A DNA stretch of 64,000 nt from JAYFNU01 sp964622315 (lineage in GTDB: Bacteria; Bacillota; Clostridia; Oscillospirales; Ruminococcaceae), in contig CAZUOY010000003.1 in the NCBI GenBank assembly GCA_964622315.1, forward strand, positions 5,811 to 69,810, read 5' to 3'. Under the pieces are notes generated by a model. That model made no database searches. It had not been told where the DNA came from and was given only the letters and a program-made list of their open reading frames with translations. Shown one piece after another: positions 36,884 to 44,145 of the stretch. Position numbers and translations under genes: made by a program. The stretch's first letter is position 1. Each line of letters starts with the position of its first letter.

Positions 36884-37531
36884 ATGAAAAAGGGATTAAC
36901 GGAGCTTGTATTTATACTCGATAAAAGCGGCTCAATGAGCGGGCTTGAAAAGGACACGATTGGCGGTTACAACTCGTTTCTTGAAAAGCAAAAAGAAGAG
37001 AAAGGCGAATGCCTAATTTCAACAGTATTGTTTGATAATACCTATGAGCTGCTTCATGACAGAATAGACATAAGAGCAGTAAGCCCTATCACCGAAAAAG
37101 AGTATTGCGTCGGCGGCTCGACCGCGCTTCTTGACGCTATGGGAAGAACGATAAACAAGATAGGCAACGCTCAGAAGCACACCGCCGAGGAGTACAGAGC
37201 AGAAAAAGTTTTGTTTGTAATTATCACGGACGGAGAAGAGAACTCAAGTCGTGAGTACAGCTCCGACAAGGTAAAGGCGATGATAGAGCGTCAAAAGGAA
37301 AAGTATGGATGGGAGTTCATCTTCCTCGGTGCGAATATTGACGCCGTTGAGACCGCCGCGCGTTTCGGCATTGCGAACAACCGCGCGCAGACCTACCGTA
37401 GCGACAGCAAGGGAACGGAGTTAAATTTCAGAGAGTTAAGCAGTGTTGTCTCTGAGGTTCGCTTGGGTTCTGAAATTCCCGCAAAGTGGAGCCGCGCCAT
37501 ACAGGACGATATTGAGAATAGAGGAAGGTAA
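36884..37531 (+). CDS. von Willebrand factor A domain protein
   Basis: 215 residues from the ATG at 36,884 (AAGGAG upstream); the frame starts 14 codons earlier without an RBS. A single vWA domain with a complete MIDAS: DKSGSMS, the Thr in GGSTALLDAM, and the Asp in VIITDGEENS. This metal-dependent adhesion fold commonly works with AAA+ ATPases or Ter-type stress systems as a partner-binding protein. It lies in the middle of the cargo, close to macro and TerB-like genes. Confidence 0.9.
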   Translation: MKKGLTELVFILDKSGSMSGLEKDTIGGYNSFLEKQKEEKGECLISTVLFDNTYELLHDRIDIRAVSPITEKEYCVGGSTALLDAMGRTINKIGNAQKHTAEEYRAEKVLFVIITDGEENSSREYSSDKVKAMIERQKEKYGWEFIFLGANIDAVETAARFGIANNRAQTYRSDSKGTELNFRELSSVVSEVRLGSEIPAKWSRAIQDDIENRGR

Positions 37532-37539
37532 AATTACTC

Positions 37540-38808
37540 ATGGAAATAGCAATTAATAAGATGTATGCCGGTAACTATCTTGATGGAGATAACATAGGCC
37601 ACGAGATAATAAATCTCTACAAATCCGATAATGGTAAGAACTATATCTATCTTAATAAGGATGGTTTCCTGCCGAAGATACATAACAGCAAGATTGTTGC
37701 AGTTTTACTTGTTCGTCAAATAAAACTGGGTGTTTACGAAGTAATTGCGAAAGCCGAAAATCTTCAGCAAAGAGACTTTGCAGAGTATAGTAAAGAAACT
37801 GCACGAGAACTTCAAATTCAGTTTATTCGGGACAACAATATAAAGTACGATGGAGTTTGGCTGAATGAAATTTTTGAAAAAAACAAGTATAAAGATAAGA
37901 TAGATGAGCACTCTTTGTTTCTGACTTTTGAAGCGGAGCGAGTGATAAAAGTTAAGCATCCCGTATACATTACTGAGTATCAGGACAACGACAAAGAAGC
38001 ATTTATGTACAGTCTCGACATGCGCGGCGGGCATTTTGCAAATCAGAGTCTTCGCAGATATATTAATGAAAGCGAAACGCCCGAAGCCTACGCAAAACTG
38101 TTGGATATTATGAGCAATAAAGCTCTATGGGAAGAAAGCAACACAACGAAGACTGTATCTGAATCAGGAAAGGCAGAAGATATTGAATCTGACTTTATAT
38201 CAATATTAGGTAAAGAGCACGACGAAGTTGCCTATTCAAGCATGATAACGCACTTCCTTGAAGCAGACAGAAACAGAACTGTTGATTTCTGTGAACAGGT
38301 ACTAAAGGTTGTTATAAACAATCGGTTTTCAGTTAAGGCAGAGTATTGCGGTGAAAAGAAAAGCTGTCCAGACGAAAGAAAGAGGATAGATATCCTTATA
38401 TTCGACGACTGTAATGTTATTGTTCTTGAAAACAAGATTAAAGCCGGCATACACGGCATTCGCCACGATGCCGACAGCGAAGAGCTGTTAAGCCAATTGA
38501 ACGACTATGAGAAAATGGCAAAAAAACTCGCTGGAAACAAGAAAAAGATTTCGTTGTTCGTCTTATGTCCAAACTATAGCAAAATACAATCGTCATCGTT
38601 AGTTGAAGGCTCCGGATATTCAGTTATTACCTATAGCAATTTGCTTGATTTCTTTAATCAAGATAGATATTCTGAAGACTGCGATGAATACTATCGCGAA
38701 TTCCTCAAGGCGTTAAAAAGACATACGCGCGAGGTGGACAATACAAATTTTGAGACAATGCAAGAAAGGTTTTTGAATACCATCACTTTGGTAAAAGCGA
38801 AGCTATAA
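37540..38808 (+). CDS. PD-(D/E)XK nuclease family protein (PDDEXK_4-like C-terminus)
   Basis: 422 residues. An N-terminal half (about 1-200) of unknown type is followed by a PD-(D/E)XK nuclease domain: HDEVAYSSMITHFLEADRN, RIDILIFDDCNVIVLENKI with the catalytic Asp and ENK, and SQLNDYEKMAKKLAG. Such domains occur in restriction-like and phage-defence nucleases. It starts 8 nt after the vWA gene, so the two are probably co-transcribed. Substrate unknown. Confidence 0.85.
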   Translation: MEIAINKMYAGNYLDGDNIGHEIINLYKSDNGKNYIYLNKDGFLPKIHNSKIVAVLLVRQIKLGVYEVIAKAENLQQRDFAEYSKETARELQIQFIRDNNIKYDGVWLNEIFEKNKYKDKIDEHSLFLTFEAERVIKVKHPVYITEYQDNDKEAFMYSLDMRGGHFANQSLRRYINESETPEAYAKLLDIMSNKALWEESNTTKTVSESGKAEDIESDFISILGKEHDEVAYSSMITHFLEADRNRTVDFCEQVLKVVINNRFSVKAEYCGEKKSCPDERKRIDILIFDDCNVIVLENKIKAGIHGIRHDADSEELLSQLNDYEKMAKKLAGNKKKISLFVLCPNYSKIQSSSLVEGSGYSVITYSNLLDFFNQDRYSEDCDEYYREFLKALKRHTREVDNTNFETMQERFLNTITLVKAKL

Positions 38809-38866
38809 GCAAATTCAAATACAAAAGCTTAACATTTATTAATTAAAACTTAGTGGAGAGAATGTT

Positions 38867-39454
38867 ATGGAGATTTGTTATCCGCGAATTGTCGCCGAGC
38901 AGAAAACTGGCTATGAGGAATTCATCGGTACGGACGCGACCTTACTCGATTTTTGGCGTTGGGCTCATTCCGATTTAGTAGATAATATGGAGCGTGGTAA
39001 GCTCGCGGAGTTTATTGTCGCTCTCGCACTGGGTGTTGAAAAGCAGATTACTCCTTCTTGGGCGCCGTACGATTTGCTTTCTCAAGAAGGTATAAAAATT
39101 GAAGTAAAGACATCGGCATATATTCAGGCGTGGGGGCAAACCAAACTCTCATCACTGAGCTTCGGGATACAGCCTACCCACGAATACAATGATGTGAACA
39201 GCACTTTCGCGGAAGCAAGTGTACGCCAATCAGATGTATATGTATTCTGTGTACAAAACCACAAGGAGCAAGAAACGCTGAATACGCTTGACCTTAAACA
39301 GTGGGAGTTTTACATACTAAAGACGAACAAACTCAATGAGGCGTGCGGAGGGCAAAAGCATATTGGAATTAAGAAGCTCTTAAAACTTGGCGCAATCAAA
39401 GCTGATTATGAGAACATGTATAGATTAATTAAAGAAGTCATGAAAACATCTTAA
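38867..39454 (+). CDS. restriction-endonuclease-like protein
   Basis: 195 residues. The segment RGKLAEFIVALALG, then WAPYDLLSQEGIKIEVKTSAYIQAW, shows a plausible PD-(D/E)XK core (Glu in AEF, Asp in YDL, ExK in EVK). I recognise no named family, but the pattern is common to predicted restriction-like nucleases. GGAGAG precedes the ATG after a 58-nt AT-rich gap. It is the second predicted nuclease in this part of the cargo. Confidence 0.75.
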   Translation: MEICYPRIVAEQKTGYEEFIGTDATLLDFWRWAHSDLVDNMERGKLAEFIVALALGVEKQITPSWAPYDLLSQEGIKIEVKTSAYIQAWGQTKLSSLSFGIQPTHEYNDVNSTFAEASVRQSDVYVFCVQNHKEQETLNTLDLKQWEFYILKTNKLNEACGGQKHIGIKKLLKLGAIKADYENMYRLIKEVMKTS

Positions 39455-39609
39455 CTATTTTTTATTGAGTACACTTTGTTTTTGTAAAGACAACCAGCTT
39501 CATGTAATTTGATTATATTTTACACATAATAAAGATGCTGAATTAAATGAGTTGAGTGTGTTTTATTCAACAATAACTAAAGATGAATCTAATTTTGGAG
39601 GTGTAATTT

Positions 39610-40362
39610 ATGAAACCAAACGAAAGAGCGCCCTATATAAAAACGATAATGCTTATTGCCGCATCTGATGACAATATCGACGATGAGGAGATAGCATACT
39701 TAAAGCGAATTGGTAAGAAAATTGGGCTTAGTGATGAAGATTTTTCACTCGCGAAGGAATGTGTTCTCAGTAAAGCAGAAACCATAAATGATGTTACAAA
39801 CAAGCTTCAAGAAAAAGCGACTAAACTGTCGCTGCTTTATGAACTGCTTGTGCTTTGTTACGCTGACAGCGTCTACACAATTGTAGAGAAACAAGGAATG
39901 CGCGATTTATGTATCATTCTCGGGCTCGAGTCCAAAGAACTGGACACGCTTGAGAAGTCTTTTAGCGCGGTTAATTCGATGAAATCGGGAATGAACTCTT
40001 TAGGAAAAAAGCTTAACATACTTGGTGAGAAGAGTGTTGAAGGCGGAAAGAAGATTGCGCAATCGGTAGCAAGCGGTATTGGAACGGTAGGCTCTAAAAT
40101 ATCGCTGACTATCGCAAACTCAAAGCAGCTAAAAGAAGAAAACAAAAATCTTCGTGAGGAGCTTAAGAAGATAACACTAAGCGAAGCGGTAAAGCAAAAA
40201 ATAGTTTTGCAGCTGAATTCAAAGATTACGAGCTTGAAAACAGCCTTACAGGCGGAGAAAGAGCGAAACCAAAAAAACGAAGATATGATAAAGCTTTTGC
40301 AGGAGCAAATATCCGACTTAATGCTGACGGTTGATGTCGCTGAAGCGGCAAAGACGGCGTAG
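39610..40362 (+). CDS. TerB-like protein with C-terminal coiled coil
   Basis: 250 residues. The N-terminal all-helical region (about 1-120: MLIAASDDNIDDEEIAYLKRIGKKIGL... and YADSVYTIVEKQGMRDL) fits the TerB-like metal-binding fold. Residues 130-175 are Gly/Ser-rich, and 175-245 form a long coiled coil (KQLKEENKNLREELKKI). TerB-like modules are linked to membrane-associated stress and phage-response complexes. It is preceded by GGAGGTG and a 155-nt AT-rich gap that may contain a promoter. The following gene begins immediately after its stop. Confidence 0.78.
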   Translation: MKPNERAPYIKTIMLIAASDDNIDDEEIAYLKRIGKKIGLSDEDFSLAKECVLSKAETINDVTNKLQEKATKLSLLYELLVLCYADSVYTIVEKQGMRDLCIILGLESKELDTLEKSFSAVNSMKSGMNSLGKKLNILGEKSVEGGKKIAQSVASGIGTVGSKISLTIANSKQLKEENKNLREELKKITLSEAVKQKIVLQLNSKITSLKTALQAEKERNQKNEDMIKLLQEQISDLMLTVDVAEAAKTA

Positions 40363-40371
40363 GTGAAGAAT

Positions 40372-41745
40372 ATGGATAAAGACAGCACTATACTTAAATA
40401 TGAACAGCTTGAGGCCGATAATGTAGGCAGCGAAATTGATAACCTAAAGACAAGTAATGATGAACAGGAAGACAGTCTTGCAAAAATGCAGGAGCAACTT
40501 GCGGCGCTTTACAAGAAAACTGGCAAGACGCAGATAGTGATTGCTCCGTCACAAACAAATGAGGCTGAAGATAAACCCGTTCCGGAAGATACTGCTTCAG
40601 AAGTGAACTACGATGAGCTGTATGCTACAGCTTGCATTTCGCTTGCAGAAAGAGGTCTTGATGTCGACTCGATTTCCTTTAATGATTTGTTGGATGATAA
40701 GGAACTTGAGGAAACGCTCGCGGAGCTTAACGCACCGTTACCGCGTGAGGACAAGTGGAAGAAATCAGACTTTATAGTTGTCTTTATTGCGGCTTCAGTC
40801 GGCTCGGTTGCGGACATAATTCTTGGTTCGCGGGACAAGAATTCAGAATTATCTAAAGAATTAGCAAAACTTCATAAACACGATAGCGGTGCACCGATTG
40901 ATTTTCAAGGCGTTGCTGAAGGAACATCAATTTCAGGAGACACTCACATTTTTTCATTTGATGAACGTGGTCGCGGTTTTCATAGAGAATTGTCAAAAGG
41001 TCATGATTTAGCTCGATTTATTGAAGGAATAAGGATGTTTAAGGAGGGTAAGTTTGAAGCAATAGCTTATAAGGATAAAATGGCATATACTGTAATTCGT
41101 GCATTTAATCAAAATGGTAAGCCATACGAAACATTATCAGCCTTAGAAGCGACAATAAAATATGCTAAACACATGTTAGCCGATGTGTGTTCAAAAAATA
41201 GTCTCCCTTTCCCGGGTTACTCTTTTCTTCGAGAAAGCGATAGTCATAGAATAAGAAAATTATCTGCGGATATGTACCAAAACGGATTCAACATAAAAAA
41301 TGTAATACTGCAATCAATCTCCACTATAATTATCGAAATAATTATTCGGCTATATTTCAGTATTCAATCTGTTAAGAAGTATGTCGCAGAAGTAGAGATA
41401 AAAGAAGACTATTCAAACTTTGAGGCAATAAAGAGGTTTATCAAGCCGATAAACAAGGACAAGCTTCACGAGATGCTTCTTGTGGCACATTCTATTGTCA
41501 TGGCGGTGAATGTGGGAAAAGTCGTTATAAAGAAGTCTCCATGGGAAATAAACGTAACTGAGATAACCTCGGTTGTGAACTATGGAATAAAGGTTACCAA
41601 GGCTGTTGCCGCTCGCAACTCGGATTACGCGAAACTAATGTACCATTCTGGAGAAATCAACAAGACTTGGAGCGAACTTGAGGATACTGTCTTGAATGAT
41701 GAGCTTGCGGTTATTTCGGAAATGCCGGAGTGTTTGGTGATATAA
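40372..41745 (+). CDS. unrecognised 457-aa protein, partner of TerB-like gene
   Basis: Start set at the ATG at 40,372 (AGGTG upstream); a GTG directly after the previous stop is an alternative. It has a short N-terminal coiled coil with acidic linker (about 1-95), a hydrophobic patch near 140 (IVVFIAASVGSVADIILGS), a central region, and a hydrophobic helix (NVILQSISTIIIEIIIRLYFSI) near 310-330. No motif identifies a family or enzyme. It lies 9 nt after the TerB-like gene and 12 nt before the next, so these three probably form one unit. Confidence 0.75.
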   Translation: MDKDSTILKYEQLEADNVGSEIDNLKTSNDEQEDSLAKMQEQLAALYKKTGKTQIVIAPSQTNEAEDKPVPEDTASEVNYDELYATACISLAERGLDVDSISFNDLLDDKELEETLAELNAPLPREDKWKKSDFIVVFIAASVGSVADIILGSRDKNSELSKELAKLHKHDSGAPIDFQGVAEGTSISGDTHIFSFDERGRGFHRELSKGHDLARFIEGIRMFKEGKFEAIAYKDKMAYTVIRAFNQNGKPYETLSALEATIKYAKHMLADVCSKNSLPFPGYSFLRESDSHRIRKLSADMYQNGFNIKNVILQSISTIIIEIIIRLYFSIQSVKKYVAEVEIKEDYSNFEAIKRFIKPINKDKLHEMLLVAHSIVMAVNVGKVVIKKSPWEINVTEITSVVNYGIKVTKAVAARNSDYAKLMYHSGEINKTWSELEDTVLNDELAVISEMPECLVI

Positions 41746-41757
41746 AGGAGAAAATTC

Positions 41758-42639
41758 ATGAGCACATTTAACGAATATGAACAAGCAGGCCAAAAGTTGA
41801 AAGATGAGTATAGCCGACATTTTAGTAATGGCAACATCCCGAATTGGGCAGCAAAGAAACAGTCAAACAAATCCGAGGCAATCCATTGCGCTATTCCGCT
41901 TGTGGGAAAGAATTATTATAATCAGCCTTATAGGTTTTTACTTTATGCGAGCGCTGAAAACATAGATGAAAATAGCAATTATTCCATTCTTGATAATGAT
42001 ACGCTCGCGATTAATCGACACCGTAAGCTTTTTGAGGATACCAAAAATGATGATTATCGTTTTTATCCAAGCGTACATATTCAACCAATAAGCGACGGAG
42101 CTCTGTTGCTTGCTGCACTTTATATAGTTTCGAAGATAGCTCCGGAAATGGTAACGGATAGTCTTATGCCAGCAGATTTTATTGAGATGATTTCTCTTGG
42201 TAATTACGGCAAATTTACAATTGAACGTAAGAGCAAAAAATGTGATGACACGGGCAAAATAATATCATCAGCTAATAAAGATTATGCATCCAAACGCGAA
42301 CTCCTAAATGCGTCTGAAAACTATATCAAAACGGATTTAGATATACTAAAGCCAACCCATATTATTATGCCGACGACGATATATAATACGGTGAATCGTG
42401 ATTTTCTTAGCAAATATATAAAAGATGATATTAAATTTATAGGAATTTATCAAATCAATGCAAGAAATATTAATGGTTGTATTAAGTCAAAGGGCAGCGC
42501 TCGTCAAGAATCTGAGCTGACAACCTTAATAAGAAATTGGTATAATAATATAAGCAGTGGTGGTTTTAGAGGTAAAACATTTGAGAATCTCTTGTATATG
42601 TTTAGCTACTTAGATGCTGCATTGGATAAAATAGAGTAA
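41758..42639 (+). CDS. unrecognised 293-aa protein
   Basis: Soluble, AT-rich gene with AAGGAG before the ATG. It contains the phrase LKPTHIIMPTTIYN near residue 200, which faintly recalls the end of uracil-DNA-glycosylase-like folds (a strand plus a Pro/Ser turn), but no other motif supports that. It is third in the TerB-like unit and ends at a strong terminator at 42,665. Function unknown. Confidence 0.7.
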   Translation: MSTFNEYEQAGQKLKDEYSRHFSNGNIPNWAAKKQSNKSEAIHCAIPLVGKNYYNQPYRFLLYASAENIDENSNYSILDNDTLAINRHRKLFEDTKNDDYRFYPSVHIQPISDGALLLAALYIVSKIAPEMVTDSLMPADFIEMISLGNYGKFTIERKSKKCDDTGKIISSANKDYASKRELLNASENYIKTDLDILKPTHIIMPTTIYNTVNRDFLSKYIKDDIKFIGIYQINARNINGCIKSKGSARQESELTTLIRNWYNNISSGGFRGKTFENLLYMFSYLDAALDKIE

Positions 42640-42664
42640 AAACTCTATTTTTTTCAAAGACTTT

Positions 42665-42694
42665 GCCCTGTACATTGTACAGGGCTTATTTTTT
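42665..42694 (+). terminator. intrinsic terminator after the TerB-like unit
   Basis: Perfect 9-bp stem GCCCTGTAC / GTACAGGGC with a 3-nt loop followed by TTATTTTTT. It separates the TerB-like unit from the PolC-like gene. Confidence 0.9.
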
Positions 42695-42773
42695 GAAATT
42701 CATTCAGGTGCTCTCCTTAGAAAAAACGAATTAATGACATAAGCCCCCCATAAGCGTCATCAAAGGAGAGAAT

Positions 42774-43535
42774 ATGAAAGAGATTATACTGAAAAAGGCT
42801 TGTGAAATATATGGCGACAATTTGCCTGAAATCGTGCAAGAGCGTATAAATAGAGAACTCTCGCTCTTAAAGCATTCAACAATTGGGTCTGAATTCCGTG
42901 CCGTTCCTAAACTCGCAGAGTTTCTTCGCGAGAACAAGATACCGTTTACAGCTATGTATTCAACGGCAAATTCTTTTCTTGTGTATCTTCTTGGAGTGTC
43001 GAACGCAAATCCACTTCCTGTTCACTACTTCTGCCCGAGATGTAAGAGATTTACTTTGTCGGATGACGCAAAGGACGGTTTCGACCTACCGAAAAGACTC
43101 TGCGACTGCGGAAGCGAGATGGTCGGCGACGGACACAACCTCGCGCCTGAGTTCTTTTGGTTTGGGTCCTTGGACGAAGAATGTGTTTCTGATAAGCTGT
43201 TTAAACCGCGTATCCGTCTTATCGTTCCAGAAACAAGGTTTGATGAAGTATGTCAATTCTTAGAAGAATTGCCCGAACTAAGTTGTGCTCTGTCAAGCGG
43301 CTACAAATCAACAGTATTTCATAGTATTGGTATGTTCACTCTATATGTGTGGGGTTACAAGCCAAAGAAATCCGAGTGCTGGTTCAACACGATAGACACA
43401 AAACAAATCAGAAGCTTCGCGATAAACAACTACAAGGATTTCACCGATGAATTTCAATGGTTGAATACAAAGCCGAAGAGTTTTTATGAAACGGTGAAGC
43501 TCATGGGATACGGAGAAGGAACCCGTAAGAGCTAG
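42774..43535 (+). CDS. PolC-like protein, N-terminal part, catalytic Asp positions replaced by Arg
   Basis: 253 residues resembling the polymerase core of PolC-type DNA polymerase III. Matching stretches: EIYGDNLPEIVQERINREL, GVSNANPLPVHYFCPRCKRF, DGFDLPKRLCDCGSEMVGDG with four zinc-ligand-like Cys (87, 90, 110, 112), and near the end KPKSFYETVKLMGYGEGT. The PolC GSRGSVGSS loop is changed (MYSTANSF), and the catalytic PDIDL position reads PRIRL (145-149). Most of the finger region is absent. It cannot be an active polymerase. It ends in a probable frameshift; the continuation is the next feature. RBS AAGGAGAG. Confidence 0.75.
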   Translation: MKEIILKKACEIYGDNLPEIVQERINRELSLLKHSTIGSEFRAVPKLAEFLRENKIPFTAMYSTANSFLVYLLGVSNANPLPVHYFCPRCKRFTLSDDAKDGFDLPKRLCDCGSEMVGDGHNLAPEFFWFGSLDEECVSDKLFKPRIRLIVPETRFDEVCQFLEELPELSCALSSGYKSTVFHSIGMFTLYVWGYKPKKSECWFNTIDTKQIRSFAINNYKDFTDEFQWLNTKPKSFYETVKLMGYGEGTRKS

Positions 43536-43546
43536 AGACTGGTTGT

Positions 43547-43870
43547 GTGTTGGATGAGGAGGAACAGGAGTACGATTTAAAAGAATTCTTCAATTTGTCT
43601 CTCAGCGACGCTCCCGTGTTTGTCGATGATGTTTTTGACACGCTTCTTTCAAAGGGCTTTTCGGTACGTGAGGCATACGCGCTTTCAAAGAAAATTGGAT
43701 TGGGTTACTGCGGATACGCCGAGGCGTTCAATATACTGAACGACAAGCGACTTGCTTACTGGTTCAGTAACATGACAAACCTATACAACCGAGCACATAT
43801 GATAGAAGCGCTTATCGGGGAATACAGACTGGATAGGTATATCAGAAAGAAAGAGAACAAGAATGGATAA
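43547..43870 (+). CDS. PolC-like protein, C-terminal part (probable frameshifted continuation)
   Basis: 107 residues in the +2 frame relative to the preceding ORF, opening after a TAA at 43,526. The segment FVDDVFDTLLSKGFSVREAYALSKKIGLG aligns with PolC CRDDIMVYLIYRGLEPSLAF..., and the later WFSNMTNLYNRAHM with PolC KKIKYMFPKAHA, in the correct order. So both ORFs were one gene broken by a one-base indel near 43,520-43,535. Without a repair this part starts at GTG 43,547 with no clear RBS, so it may be untranslated. It overlaps the next ORF by 8 nt. Confidence 0.65.
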   Translation: MLDEEEQEYDLKEFFNLSLSDAPVFVDDVFDTLLSKGFSVREAYALSKKIGLGYCGYAEAFNILNDKRLAYWFSNMTNLYNRAHMIEALIGEYRLDRYIRKKENKNG

Positions 43871-44111
43871 AGACTACGGTTTTGAGCACATCATAGTCAG
43901 CAAAACTGATACTGGACTTCCTTGCGATTTGGTTTTAGAATCATCAAGAATAGAAAAACTCCTATGTGGTGTTCAATTATTAAACTCAGCACTGAATATA
44001 TATTCAAATAGTATTAGTTTATTGAAGAATAATACAAAACAAATAACCCCGCCCCTATTTATCGTAAAGACGAGGTTGTATTTGCATTCCTACAGAAAGC
44101 GCTTAACTTAA
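43863..44111 (+). CDS. unrecognised ORF ending inside the transposon right terminal repeat
   Basis: 82 residues, starting within the end of the PolC-like frame. The last codons and the TAA stop are supplied by the right inverted repeat (CTTAACTTAA). The coding-like part (MDKDYGFEHIIVSKTDTG...) therefore seems to be a gene truncated by the transposon end. No family recognised. Confidence 0.5.
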   Translation: MDKDYGFEHIIVSKTDTGLPCDLVLESSRIEKLLCGVQLLNSALNIYSNSISLLKNNTKQITPPLFIVKTRLYLHSYRKRLT

Positions 44112-44119
44112 TGACATTG
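44102..44119 (-). repeat. right terminal inverted repeat of the transposon
   Basis: CTTAACTTAATGACATTG, the exact inverse of the left repeat. It is followed directly by the second copy of the 10-bp target duplication (44,120-44,129) and the right arm of the split terminator (44,128-44,138). Confidence 0.95.
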
Positions 44120-44145
44120 CGGCTCTGCCGCGGGGCTTCTTTGTT

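Larger units (their letters stand above)
28244..44119. mobile_element. 15,876-bp transposon with IS4-family transposase and defence cargo
   Basis: Both ends carry the perfect 18-bp inverted repeat CAATGTCATTAAGTTAAG (28,244-28,261 and, inverted, 44,102-44,119), flanked by the 10-bp direct repeat CGGCTCTGCC. A 10-bp duplication fits IS4-family transposition. Only one transposase is visible (28,458-29,789, minus), at the left end, so this is a single-transposase element rather than a composite transposon with two IS copies. Cargo between 30.6 and 44.1 kb is AT-richer than the host and nearly all plus-strand: HTH, McrBC, NERD, macro, vWA, PD-(D/E)XK, TerB-like and PolC-like genes. Confidence 0.92.

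Noticed and set aside
41758..42639. Uracil-DNA glycosylase call
   Set aside because: Only one weak phrase (THIIMPTT) fits; no catalytic motif pair seen.
28244..44119. Composite transposon with two IS copies
   Set aside because: Only one transposase gene exists and no second IS copy is visible at the right end; only an 18-bp repeat is there.
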